Under the pieces are notes generated by a model. It made no database searches. It saw only the letters and a list, made by a program, of their open reading frames with translations, and had not been told where the DNA came from. A program made the translations under genes and the position numbers. A DNA stretch of 41,353 nt from Nitrospirota bacterium (GTDB lineage: Bacteria > Nitrospirota > Nitrospiria > SBBL01 > JAADHI01): the NCBI GenBank assembly GCA_029261195.1, contig JAJDBU010000043.1, positions 1-41,353 on the forward strand, written 5' to 3'. Shown here in pieces: positions 1-6,608 of this stretch (positions are counted from its first letter, which is position 1; the number at the start of each line of letters is the position of its first letter).

Positions 1-701
1 AGGACCACCTCCTGTAACGATTGCAGTATGCTGACAATGAGCCTGCTTGACTGCTGAGAAACAGGCCAATCCGTCTGATACTACATGGCTATCAGGACTG
101 AGGTGACATTTTGCCCATCGTGCGATTTCCCGGGTGCGAAATCCATCGACTACGTTCATGTTCATCGCAATCGGATGGCCTTGTGAGTCAAGAGATACTG
201 CTGCAACAAAGGATGTTTTTTGGGGGAGCCTCGACCTCGTTTACCGCCTCGAGACTCACCGCCCCAATAGACATCGTCAAGCTGAATAACGCCGGAGAGA
301 GGCTTGCTGTCATCTCTCTCCTTCATCACCTGCATCACCTTCTGTTTGATGCTCCAGGCGGTGTTGTAAGAAACGCCGAGCTGACGGCCTAGGGCAAGTC
401 CTGAGAGTCCCGTTTTAGCCTGTGTTAATAGGTGAATAGCAAGAAACCACGTTGTTAATGGCAGTTTTGTTGAAGCGAAAATGGTCGTACTCGTTAGGGA
501 GTGTTGATGGTGGCATTGGTTGCACTGAAAAACGGGGCGTGTTTTTAGCGTACAGTAGCTTTGACCACCGCATTCCGGGCAAATGTAACCTTGAGGCCAT
601 TTCCACTTAAACAGGGCTTTTCTACATTGCTCCTCGCTTCCATAATCGTTCATGAAGTCGATCAGACTATAACCTTTCTGAAATTGGACTTTATTCTTCA
701 T
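1..701 (-). pseudogene. IS1595-family transposase, frameshifted and cut by the window edge
   Basis: This is a DDE transposase of the IS1595 (ISXO2-like) type. The N-terminal zinc ribbon is visible as two CxxC pairs (CPEC and CNQC), followed by a helix-turn-helix-like stretch. The start of the catalytic domain is IQLDDVYWGGE, with the Gly/Arg-rich GGKRGRGS segment behind it. The first frame closes at 162, directly after a run of six A on the coding strand (plus-strand T run 216-221). If one base is restored there, the family-typical FVAAVSLDSQGHPIAMNMN and a second-Asp region (VSDG) follow and stay open to position 1. I therefore see a one-base deletion, or less likely slippage on the A run. 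ATG at 701 is preceded by GGGGGTAAGG. The 3' third lies outside the window and I could not define the terminal repeats. Confidence 0.85.
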
Positions 702-777
702 GACCTTACCCCCTTTCGCTTTACTCTACTTTTGAGTATACGCCTTACTCAGAACTATAGCTGAGCTTTATGGGTAA

Positions 778-1008
778 TCAGGTAGTTATATGTTCCTTGG
801 GAGTTGTTTTTCCGTCTTCATGAACCCAACCCTCCCGATCATGAAGCTCTTCATGACAATTAAGGCAATACCCAGCACATTTATCTGCTTCTGTTTCGAG
901 TTTTGCTCGGGCTATTTTTATTAAATTCATTCCGCTTATATTACCGAGTTCATATTCTTCGTATAATCCTATGGTCTCTTTAATCAATTTAATCGACCCA
1001 AAAACCAA
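778..1008 (-). CDS. Small hypothetical protein with HNH-like Cys/His segment
   Basis: This is a 76-residue protein read from a TTG; no ATG exists between that TTG and the upstream in-frame stop. The C-terminal half contains YCLNCHEELHDREGW, a CxxCH...H arrangement like the zinc/catalytic end of HNH endonucleases, but the rest of an HNH fold is absent. It may be a fragment or a small zinc protein. It follows the exported-protein gene by about 40 bp on the same strand and could share its transcript or cassette. The reading frame is modest and codon use is AT-rich like the neighbouring accessory genes. No function is assigned. Confidence 0.35.
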   Translation of the reverse strand: MVFGSIKLIKETIGLYEEYELGNISGMNLIKIARAKLETEADKCAGYCLNCHEELHDREGWVHEDGKTTPKEHITT

Positions 1009-1050
1009 GTGATAGACATTTCTTAACGAACAATGATTGTGTTGATTCTC

Positions 1051-1548
1051 CTATGTGTGACAGAACTCGGAAGGAGGTAACCCTCTTGTAATATATGACG
1101 CCCCTCCTCCCGCAAATGCCACCAAAACTATTGGTAGCGTAGCTCCACCAGTCATCGCTGAAATTGCGGCACCCGCTACTAGCGAGGCCAGCCCAACCCT
1201 AGCACCAGTTTTTATCGATTGAATTTCGGTAATTTCTTTCAATTCATTACAATCCAATATTTGTTCTTCTCCCGCCTCATCAGTCATATAAACTATTTCA
1301 TAATTATTTGTCGTCTTGACCAAGATAATTTCTTTGTCTGGGATATTTTGATTAAAAAATGCAAGCTTGTATTTGTTTTTTGTTGTAATGGTCGTCTCTC
1401 CCCAATTCAGAGGATTCCAATCAAAAGCGTATGCATAATTAACATTTGATAAGGACAATACGCATATTAATGTTACTACTAATACTTTATTGCCTTGAAT
1501 GTTGGTAGGTGTACCTTTCATTATCATTTTTCTCGCTTTTAATTTCAT
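1051..1548 (-). CDS. Hypothetical exported protein with Gly/Ala-rich C-terminal segment
   Basis: I do not recognise this protein (165 residues from the longest start; an internal ATG at codon 8 is also possible). Residues about 20-42 form a signal peptide, hydrophobic VLVVTLICVLSL ending in a likely cleavage site after AYA. A charged, beta-rich middle (NNYEIVYMTDEAGEEQILDC) follows. Residues about 117-155 form a long Gly/Ala-rich hydrophobic stretch (GARVGLASLVAGAAISAMTG) resembling a glycine-zipper membrane segment. It would be exported and probably membrane associated. It lies in a run of small minus-strand genes of cassette character. Confidence 0.5.
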   Translation of the reverse strand: MKLKARKMIMKGTPTNIQGNKVLVVTLICVLSLSNVNYAYAFDWNPLNWGETTITTKNKYKLAFFNQNIPDKEIILVKTTNNYEIVYMTDEAGEEQILDCNELKEITEIQSIKTGARVGLASLVAGAAISAMTGGATLPIVLVAFAGGGASYITRGLPPSEFCHT

Positions 1549-1729
1549 ATTATTAATAAGTTAAATATACGATTTCCTTGAGTTAGTTGTCTTTTTTTTC
1601 GCCCTCGGAGATACGCCGCTAACTGCATATTTACCAGAACCCGCCATATTCAATATGACCACTCCCCTCCCCCCTCAATCTCCCGGCAGAACCAAGCGAA
1701 CAAAAATAAATCTAGAACCTTTTCTTCTT
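1549..1729 (-). other. Intergenic spacer, possible degenerate cassette junction
   Basis: This 180-bp stretch separates two cassette-like genes. On the minus strand it holds a GGCGGGTTC followed about 20 bp later by CAGTTAGCGG, the order expected at the 3' half of an attC site. A matching left half is not visible, so I do not call it a site. Confidence 0.2.
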
Positions 1730-1966
1730 CTAATCTTCAGGTAATGCCTCAAATTCGATCTTCTTATTTTCAAACCATTCTTTCATCGCTTCTGGCTTTT
1801 GCATAAGTTCTTGTATTTCATTAATCGCTTGAAGATGTGCTACATCTTTCTTTTGAAACATTTCCATGCCGTGTTGTTTGCTCATTTCTGCAATCTCGCC
1901 AAAAGAGTTCGCCTGAAACTTTTTCTCGCACGCTCCGCCTAGTTGCTTGCAATTCATTGTCTTCAA
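1730..1966 (-). CDS. DUF1059-like small protein
   Basis: This 78-residue protein starts at a TTG five bases after a GGGAG ribosome-binding site. The N-terminus MNCKQLGGAC followed by a helix (EIAEMSKQHGMEMF) matches the small DUF1059-type family: two Cys near the start, then a His-containing helix. The second half (LQAINEIQELMQKPEAMKEW) is an amphipathic helix with an acidic tail. The family has no firmly known role; the paired Cys suggest metal or redox chemistry. It is soluble, with no signal peptide. It lies immediately downstream of an attC-like element (1996-2084), which fits a gene cassette. Confidence 0.55.
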   Translation of the reverse strand: MKTMNCKQLGGACEKKFQANSFGEIAEMSKQHGMEMFQKKDVAHLQAINEIQELMQKPEAMKEWFENKKIEFEALPED

Positions 1967-1995
1967 ATTTTCTCCCTTTTGTATTAATTTAATTC

Positions 1996-2084
1996 ACCTA
2001 CCGCTGAAGCGAACCCGCGAGAACCCCCACCCGAGGGCCGAGAGTTTGCGAGAAGGTTCCAGTGTACGTTGCTCTTTTGTGCGT
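1996..2084 (-). repeat. attC-like element C
   Basis: Read on the minus strand this element runs from GCACAAAAG to GCGGTAGGT. Its middle, CGCAAACTCTCGGCCCTCG, aligns with CGCAAACCCTCGACCTTCG of element A (3162-3240). Its right part, GCGGGTTCGCTTCAGCGGTA, aligns with GCGGGTTAGCCTAACGTGTT of element B (2770-2858). It sits directly after the stop of the SGNH hydrolase gene, as an attC site should. The outer box GGTAGGT departs from the consensus GTTRRRY at one position. Confidence 0.55.
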
Positions 2085-2118
2085 CAGAACAAACCCTGAA
2101 ACAGGAAAATAATGATTC

Positions 2119-2715
2119 TTAATACCACCATAAACCTGTTGCATTGATTACTTTGAAAATTTCGGAATAACCACTAGAACTTGGATGATATCCATCGCCC
2201 TCTTCGAGATCTTTGAGGTAGATGTTCCTCTCCACCAAAGGAGTATAAATATCTAAATATCGTACTCCAATATTCCTGCAGGCTTCACTCAGTTTCATCG
2301 ATAAATTACTAACTCGAAGAGATGTCGATTCCTCCAGTACTGGTGGAGGGCCGACCATAATAACCTCATAATACTTTCCTGCTTCTTTCAATATTGATGC
2401 TGAATTTGCAACGGATTCGGAGGTAGATAGTTTTTGCTTTCCATCAACAAGTAAAACATCATTTATCCCAAGGGAAAGGACTAATCGACAATCTTCATTT
2501 TTCGGCAGCCTCCTTTTTACTTCTAATTCCCACCTAAGAAGTATTTCCTTACTCGTTTCTCCACGAATACCAAGATTGTAATAGGTAATAATTCTTCCAT
2601 TTCTCATTGCCTCTTCACAAAGCCTGCCCGGCCATCCTAATATCGCCTTGTCGCACGCCCCATTTACCAAGGAATCACCCAAGAAAACGATTCTAGTCCC
2701 GTTGTTTATTGCCAT
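2119..2715 (-). CDS. SGNH/GDSL-family hydrolase
   Basis: This is a 198-residue esterase-like enzyme of the SGNH superfamily. The four blocks are visible: FLGDSLVNG near residue 11 (nucleophile Ser), NLGIRGETS near 48 (oxyanion Gly), LGINDV near 83 (oxyanion Asn), and DGYHPSSSGY near 174 (catalytic Asp and His). There is no signal peptide, so it should be cytoplasmic and act on a small ester or thioester; the substrate is unknown. Length is normal for the family, so the gene is probably intact. It begins about 55 bp after element B and ends just before element C. SGNH hydrolases are known as integron cassette cargo, but that is context, not proof. Confidence 0.8.
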   Translation of the reverse strand: MAINNGTRIVFLGDSLVNGACDKAILGWPGRLCEEAMRNGRIITYYNLGIRGETSKEILLRWELEVKRRLPKNEDCRLVLSLGINDVLLVDGKQKLSTSESVANSASILKEAGKYYEVIMVGPPPVLEESTSLRVSNLSMKLSEACRNIGVRYLDIYTPLVERNIYLKDLEEGDGYHPSSSGYSEIFKVINATGLWWY

Positions 2716-2769
2716 AGATACCTTGTTAGCTGCTGAAATTGATGGGTTTCAGTTTTAACCAGATAAGAA

Positions 2770-2858
2770 GCCCAACACGTTAGGCTAACCCGCGAGCCAA
2801 TGACTTGCCCCCAAGGCCGAAAAGTATACCGAGTCGGGTTGAGCGTCTACTTTATGCG
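2770..2858 (-). repeat. attC-like element B, the clearest of three
   Basis: On the minus strand the element has, in order, a left outer box GCATAAA, a left inner arm GCTCAACCCG, a central region, a right inner arm CGGGTTAGC and a right outer box GTGTTGGGC (GTTGGGC fits GTTRRRY). The two inner arms pair (GCTAACCCG against CGGGTTAGC) except for one unpaired C in the left arm, which is the extrahelical base typical of attC. The left outer box is degenerate (GCATAAA instead of RYYYAAC). It lies between the 34-residue protein gene and the SGNH hydrolase. Confidence 0.6.
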
Positions 2859-2977
2859 TGACCATTTTCATGACACTCAATATTAGAGATAGAACCGATA
2901 AGCTAGTCCGCCGCCCCACGACAAAATACAAAACCAAGCAAAGCTTTATGCTTTTATACAGGCCTGACGCCGTTATT

Positions 2978-3082
2978 CTAATTTTTATTAGATTTCTTCT
3001 CTTTTTTCTCATTGCGCTTTTCTTTTAATGTTTTTCCGGCCTTTTTTTTAACTGTTTTTTTTGCATTCTTACCTTTAGCCAC
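2978..3082 (-). CDS. Lys-rich 34-residue protein
   Basis: The protein begins MAKGKNAKKTVKKKAGKT and consists of about half Lys/Arg. It starts at a GTG seven bases after a strong AAAGGAG ribosome-binding site and ends at TAG. It overlaps a longer antiparallel-phase frame (2785-3012) that lacks a ribosome-binding site and runs into element B, so I prefer this one. Very short basic proteins of this kind occur in integron cassettes. The role is unknown; binding to nucleic acid or ribosomes is only a guess from charge. It lies between elements A and B. Confidence 0.55.
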   Translation of the reverse strand: MAKGKNAKKTVKKKAGKTLKEKRNEKKEKKSNKN

Positions 3083-3161
3083 GAATTTCTCCTTTGCATT
3101 GGTTAGTTCTAAAGCTTGTTGATTGAATTTGTATTGAAAATAATCATTAGACTAGTGAAGG

Positions 3162-3240
3162 GCCATAATGTTGAAACTAACCTACGAGAGCCCCACTCGA
3201 AGGTCGAGGGTTTGCGGGTTCGGATGAGCGGTGGGTTATA
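3162..3240 (-). repeat. attC-like element A
   Basis: On the minus strand it starts at ATATAAC, which overlaps the stop codon of the interrupted DUF4357 gene. It continues CCACCGCTCATCCGAACCCG, then CGCAAACCCTCGACCTTCG, and ends GGTTAGTTTCAACATTATGG. The centre closely matches element C and the left arm matches element B (GCTCA.CC). The right outer box is degenerate (ATTATGG). Placement immediately 3' of a gene supports an attC role. Confidence 0.5.
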
Positions 3241-3325
3241 TTTCATTTCCTTCAATTTCTCTTAAGGTATTTCCCCTCTCATTTTTCCAACTTTTCAAAC
3301 CGTTTTCAGAACCACCTTCGACAAC
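3236..3325 (-). pseudogene. 3' end of the interrupted GIY-YIG/DUF4357 gene
   Basis: When the IS21 element and one copy of its 5-bp target duplication are removed, this segment joins the frame at 5581. It then reads SPSTAASVVEGGSENGLKSW and on through KNERGNTLREIEGNEI to a TAA at 3236. That is a normal DUF4357 C-terminus (the S-P-S-x-A-A-S-V-V ... N-G-x-x-x-W-K pattern). It shows the gene was whole before the insertion and ended right at element A. Confidence 0.8.
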
Positions 3326-3378
3326 TGTCAATGGTCGTTTGAAAACATACCAAAAATGGTCGTGAAAAGTAGGCCACT

Positions 3379-4155
3379 TTAGCCCTCGGGTTTCCTTGTT
3401 TCGAAACCCTCTTTTCCCATTTTTCCTTTAAGCCTGTAACTGTTTCCCCTGATGTTGATAATCACGCTGTGATGCAGCAGCCTGTCGAGAATCGCCGTCA
3501 CAATAATCGGATCGTGAAAGAGCTCACTCCAGTCGGAAAATGCCTTGTTCGAGGTAATAATGGTACTCGCTTTTTCATATCGGTATGCGACAAACTTGAA
3601 AAAGAGATGGCATTCCTCCCGTGTAATCGGCGTATACCCGACCTCGTCTATCAGAACCAGAGCCGACTTGTAGTAGGCTCTCCCTTTGACTGAACGGTTT
3701 GACTCCTCATCCTTTTTCAGCTTTTTGATGAGAGCCTCCATTGTCGTGGCATAGATGCTCAGGCCTGCCTGACAGGCCTTGACGGCGAGTGCTACGGCAA
3801 GATGGGTCTTGCCCACTCCGGGTGGTCCCAGAAAGAGGACATTGCCTTTATCTCTGACAAAGGTCAGGTCAAAAAGGGAGCTGACTTTTTGCCGGTCAAG
3901 CCCCGGCTGGAAAGCAAAGTCAAACTCATCCAAACTTTTTATGAATGGAAGTCCTGAAATCCTCAAGGCGTTCTCAACCCTGCTCTGTTCCTTGGTCGCG
4001 ACCTCTTCTTCAAGCAGGGCATCCAGAAATGAAAGGTGACTCCTGCTTTGCTTCTCAAAGGTTTTCAGCATCTCTGAGAGGATCTCGCCGATCCGGGGCA
4101 GGCGTAAGCGAAGGAGATTGTTCTCGATACGATCAAGCAGAAGTTGTTCGCTCAT
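3379..4155 (-). CDS. istB: IstB, IS21 transposition helper ATPase
   Basis: This is a 258-residue AAA+ ATPase that helps IstA choose the target and assemble the transposase complex. Walker A is GPPGVGKTHL near residue 112, Walker B is ALVLIDEVGY near 168, and a sensor-like TIITSNKAFSDW is near 197. The C-terminal ILDRLLHHSVIINIRGNSYR is the hallmark end of IstB. Length is normal. The start overlaps the end of istA by four bases (ATGA), implying coupled translation. Confidence 0.95.
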   Translation of the reverse strand: MSEQLLLDRIENNLLRLRLPRIGEILSEMLKTFEKQSRSHLSFLDALLEEEVATKEQSRVENALRISGLPFIKSLDEFDFAFQPGLDRQKVSSLFDLTFVRDKGNVLFLGPPGVGKTHLAVALAVKACQAGLSIYATTMEALIKKLKKDEESNRSVKGRAYYKSALVLIDEVGYTPITREECHLFFKFVAYRYEKASTIITSNKAFSDWSELFHDPIIVTAILDRLLHHSVIINIRGNSYRLKGKMGKEGFETRKPEG

Positions 4156-5399
4156 GATGCCACCTCTTCTACTGCATCCTCATAGTCGTGGATGGGACGC
4201 ACGGCCACGTCCATCTCATAGCGGGGAGCGACCGGACTGATGGTGCCTAAGGCCCGGCCTTTGTGATGGCGGCCATCACCGTACTTGCGGCGATTCATCT
4301 CCTTGTCTCGTCTTAAGGCCTCATAGAAGCGCTTGTCCTCGATGAGATGCCCTTTCCCTTCTGGTGTCTCATAAGTCACAATCAGGTTGTTATCATCAAA
4401 GATCCGGAGGGTCGCATCCTTGATGCGCAGAATGACCTGTTTCCCGACCAGTGGATGAGGAAGGACATAGCGATTTCCCTCGAAACTGATGGTGCAGTCT
4501 TTCTGTACCTTACGGTAGACACGCCAGGAGGTATCGAACTGATTTCCGGGCAGGTGATTGAGATCCGGCTGCTCCCGCTTGAAACGGAGGGAGATCTTTT
4601 CGTGGGTCGTACCGTGGATCCTCTCCTCTTTCGTCTTAAGCCATGCGGCAAGGTCTCGACTTGCCAACTGAAGGGAGATAAAGCCATAGCCCCGCCAAAA
4701 ACCCTCTCGGATAAACGAGAAGGGCCGTTCAACCTTCCCCTTGACCCAGGGGGCATAGGCCGGGGCAACTTCCGGTTTGAATCCGTAATGCAGGCCAAAT
4801 GCCGTTAATGTGTCATTGAATTTGTCCTCGCCTGCGATCCTTCCGATGTAAACATTTTTCATGCGATCGTAGAGGATTTCTTGCGGTACTCCGCCGAAAT
4901 AATCAAAGGCTGCGATATGACAATCCAGAAAGGTCGGAAGATCACAACGTTCGATAAAAACAGCAAAGATCTTTCTGGAATATCCCAGGATCATCGAAAA
5001 GAGATAGGTCTTCTGAATGCTGCCATCGGGAAGCGCTACCTGAAACTCGCCGAAATCAACTTGGGCCTGTCGGCCGGGTTCTGTCTCAAAGCGGATATAG
5101 GCTATCCGTCTTCGCGCATCCTTCAGCGCTTTGACTCTTCTCTTGACGATTTCATAGCTTCCTTCAAAGCCTATTTTACTCAGACGGTCATAAATCCAGG
5201 TCGCCGAATAGGCATCTTCTTTTAACCAACTTGAGATCTGATCCTCAAAGGGATCAAGCTTTTTCTTGCGAGGCAGAGCCTTCTTTTCTGAAAACTCCGG
5301 ATGCTCAATATACTTCTTCACCGTTTCTCTGCTGATTCCAAGTCTTCTCGCAATGCGTCTCTGTGACAGGCCTCTCTGATGTAATACCAGTATGTCCAA
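4152..5399 (-). CDS. istA: IstA, IS21 DDE transposase
   Basis: This is a 415-residue DDE transposase. The N-terminal HTH reads GLSQRRIARRLGISRETVKK (residues about 9-28). The integrase core has QVDFGEF (first Asp, near 115), ILYDRMKN (second Asp, near 179) and VERPFSFIREGFW (Glu, near 224). A C-terminal Mu-type beta-barrel region follows. The start is a TTG preceded by GGAG. Residues upstream of it (ENEWFEKKETV) would also continue the protein but end at a stop without an ATG. The N-terminus is therefore slightly shorter than in many IstA proteins, and a one-base change near 5420 is possible. It is translationally coupled to istB. Confidence 0.93.
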   Translation of the reverse strand: MDILVLHQRGLSQRRIARRLGISRETVKKYIEHPEFSEKKALPRKKKLDPFEDQISSWLKEDAYSATWIYDRLSKIGFEGSYEIVKRRVKALKDARRRIAYIRFETEPGRQAQVDFGEFQVALPDGSIQKTYLFSMILGYSRKIFAVFIERCDLPTFLDCHIAAFDYFGGVPQEILYDRMKNVYIGRIAGEDKFNDTLTAFGLHYGFKPEVAPAYAPWVKGKVERPFSFIREGFWRGYGFISLQLASRDLAAWLKTKEERIHGTTHEKISLRFKREQPDLNHLPGNQFDTSWRVYRKVQKDCTISFEGNRYVLPHPLVGKQVILRIKDATLRIFDDNNLIVTYETPEGKGHLIEDKRFYEALRRDKEMNRRKYGDGRHHKGRALGTISPVAPRYEMDVAVRPIHDYEDAVEEVAS

Positions 5400-5575
5400 T
5401 ACGGTCTCCTTTTTTTCAAACCACTCATTCTCCTTTTAAGTTTTAAAATCAAAAACACAGGAACAAAATATTGATTCTAAATCTTTCAAAGCAAGAATGA
5501 ATTCAAGTGAATTCTTCTTAAAGTGGTATGTTTTCAAACGACCATAATTGGTAGGTTTTATCACGACCATTTACA

Positions 5576-6063
5576 ACAACTGATGCTGCTGTACTAGGAC
5601 TACTAAACTCAACATCCTTTGAGAGCAATAAATAATCTTTCCCTGGAATCAGGATGTCCTTTTCAATGAGCTGTTCACGGACAGCTTGCGAACCCGAATA
5701 AACCGTAAACCCCCCATTCGTTCGCTTTCCTGTTGCGATAAGACTCTTTATTTTACAAAAGAGCAAACCTTCTTTTTTTGTCTTGTTCGATCTGAGTTTA
5801 TTGAACTCTGTCACTCCAAGCACAGGTAATAACTGAAGTCTTTTCTGAAGAAATACGTCCATCTCAGCCTCATCAGATCCCGGAAGTCGAGTACCCCTAC
5901 TAGCCGAGTTCATCAATCTATAGGTGATATTTTTGGATGCGATTGAGATTAACCTACCTTCAATTATCGTATATGCGCTTTTGTGAGGTTCTGATCTTTC
6001 GAAACAAAGACCAGAACCGAATTCCAAAAATCCTTTTCAGAGTGCTTTATTAGTCGATTTGCA
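5576..6063 (-). pseudogene. GIY-YIG/DUF4357 nuclease-like gene, truncated and frameshifted
   Basis: This is the 5' and middle part of a protein that normally has a GIY-YIG nuclease domain followed by DUF4357. At the upstream end the frame DVANRLIKHSEKDFWNSVLV is the second half of the GIY-YIG domain. It breaks near 5965, where one base is missing in the codon after HIR, and continues in the next frame as IIEGRLISIASKN. The DUF4357 core GGFTVYSGSQAVREQLIE ... FSSPSTAASVV follows. The open frame visible today ends at 5518 with residues that come from the IS21 terminal repeat, not from the gene. The true 5' end is lost to a second IS21 remnant. The gene carries three separate lesions and is dead. 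Confidence 0.8.
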
Positions 6064-6336
6064 ACATCTGCCTATTTCGGTCAAAGTGACCAGCTGTTCC
6101 GGCCAAGATTACCAGGTGGTCGGAGCGAAGCGACGCTGGGTTTTTGGAACTTACTCTAAAGTGTTTTCCTGAGTCAATATCGCTTGTTTTTTTCTCATCG
6201 ATTCTCCCTTCAAATTTATTTTATAGGCATTATGAACAAGCCGATCTAGAATCGCATCGGCCATCGTCGGATCGCCGATCATTTTATGCCAATGCTCAAT
6301 AGGAAGCTGGCTGGCAATAATGAAGAGGCCCTTCAC
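6064..6336 (-). pseudogene. Remnant of a second IS21-type element (istB 3' end)
   Basis: The frame 6151-6336 reads [20 protein letters not shown] then [20 protein letters not shown], the C-terminus of IstB from a different IS21 subgroup than the intact copy. Downstream, 6064-6150 contains the matching element end (TTTCGGTCAAAGTGACC and GGTCGGAGCGAAGCGACGCT). The rest of istB and all of istA are missing; the break is near 6336. It abuts the truncated GIY-YIG gene and probably removed its start. Confidence 0.8.
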
Positions 6337-6342
6337 TTAAGG

Positions 6343-6495
6343 TCAAAACCAATGTTGAATGATTCCGAACCGATAGTACCCTTTCATTTTGAATTCTTTC
6401 AAGATTTCCCTGGTGCTAGGTGCTAATTCCTTCTTTTTTTGTTGCGATATGCAAGCTATTTTTGTCTCCTCTTTGTGGGTTTTTGTTTTCATCAT
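6343..6495 (-). CDS. Possible 50-residue basic protein
   Basis: This is an open frame of 50 residues beginning MMKTKTHKEETKIACISQQK and ending GYYRFGIIQHWF. The N-terminal half is Lys-rich and the C-terminal half has an aromatic patch. No ribosome-binding site is visible and I do not recognise it. It lies between two mobile elements and could be a fragment. It is listed because the frame continues open upstream and nothing else explains 6337-6608. Confidence 0.2.
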   Translation of the reverse strand: MMKTKTHKEETKIACISQQKKKELAPSTREILKEFKMKGYYRFGIIQHWF

Positions 6496-6608
6496 CGTGA
6501 GCAGACGATTACTTGTCGGACTATGAACGCAGATAGATAATCAATAATTATTGCAAATAATCCTTCTTTAGGCGAAGGTGTTGTTTCGGTGATTCAGGAG
6601 GTAGCCTC

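Larger units (their letters stand above)
3326..5575 (-). mobile_element. Intact IS21-family insertion sequence
   Basis: The element is 2250 bp, begins TGTCAATGGTCGTTTGAAAA and ends (read inward from the other side) TGTAAATGGTCGTGATAAAA. Each end carries two copies of an ATGGTCGT motif and a CCACTTT further in, as multi-copy IS21 terminal repeats do. The flanks 3321-3325 and 5576-5580 are both ACAAC, a 5-bp target duplication. It encodes IstA and IstB. Both genes look intact and the duplication is perfect, so the insertion is probably recent. It interrupts the DUF4357 cassette gene. Confidence 0.93.

Noticed and set aside
1600-1710. Fourth attC-like element
   Set aside because: Only right-half motifs (GGCGGGTTC, CAGTTAGCGG) are present; no pairing left arm could be found.
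2785-3012. 75-residue minus-strand open frame
   Set aside because: It lacks a ribosome-binding site, runs into attC-like element B and overlaps the better-supported 34-residue gene in another phase.
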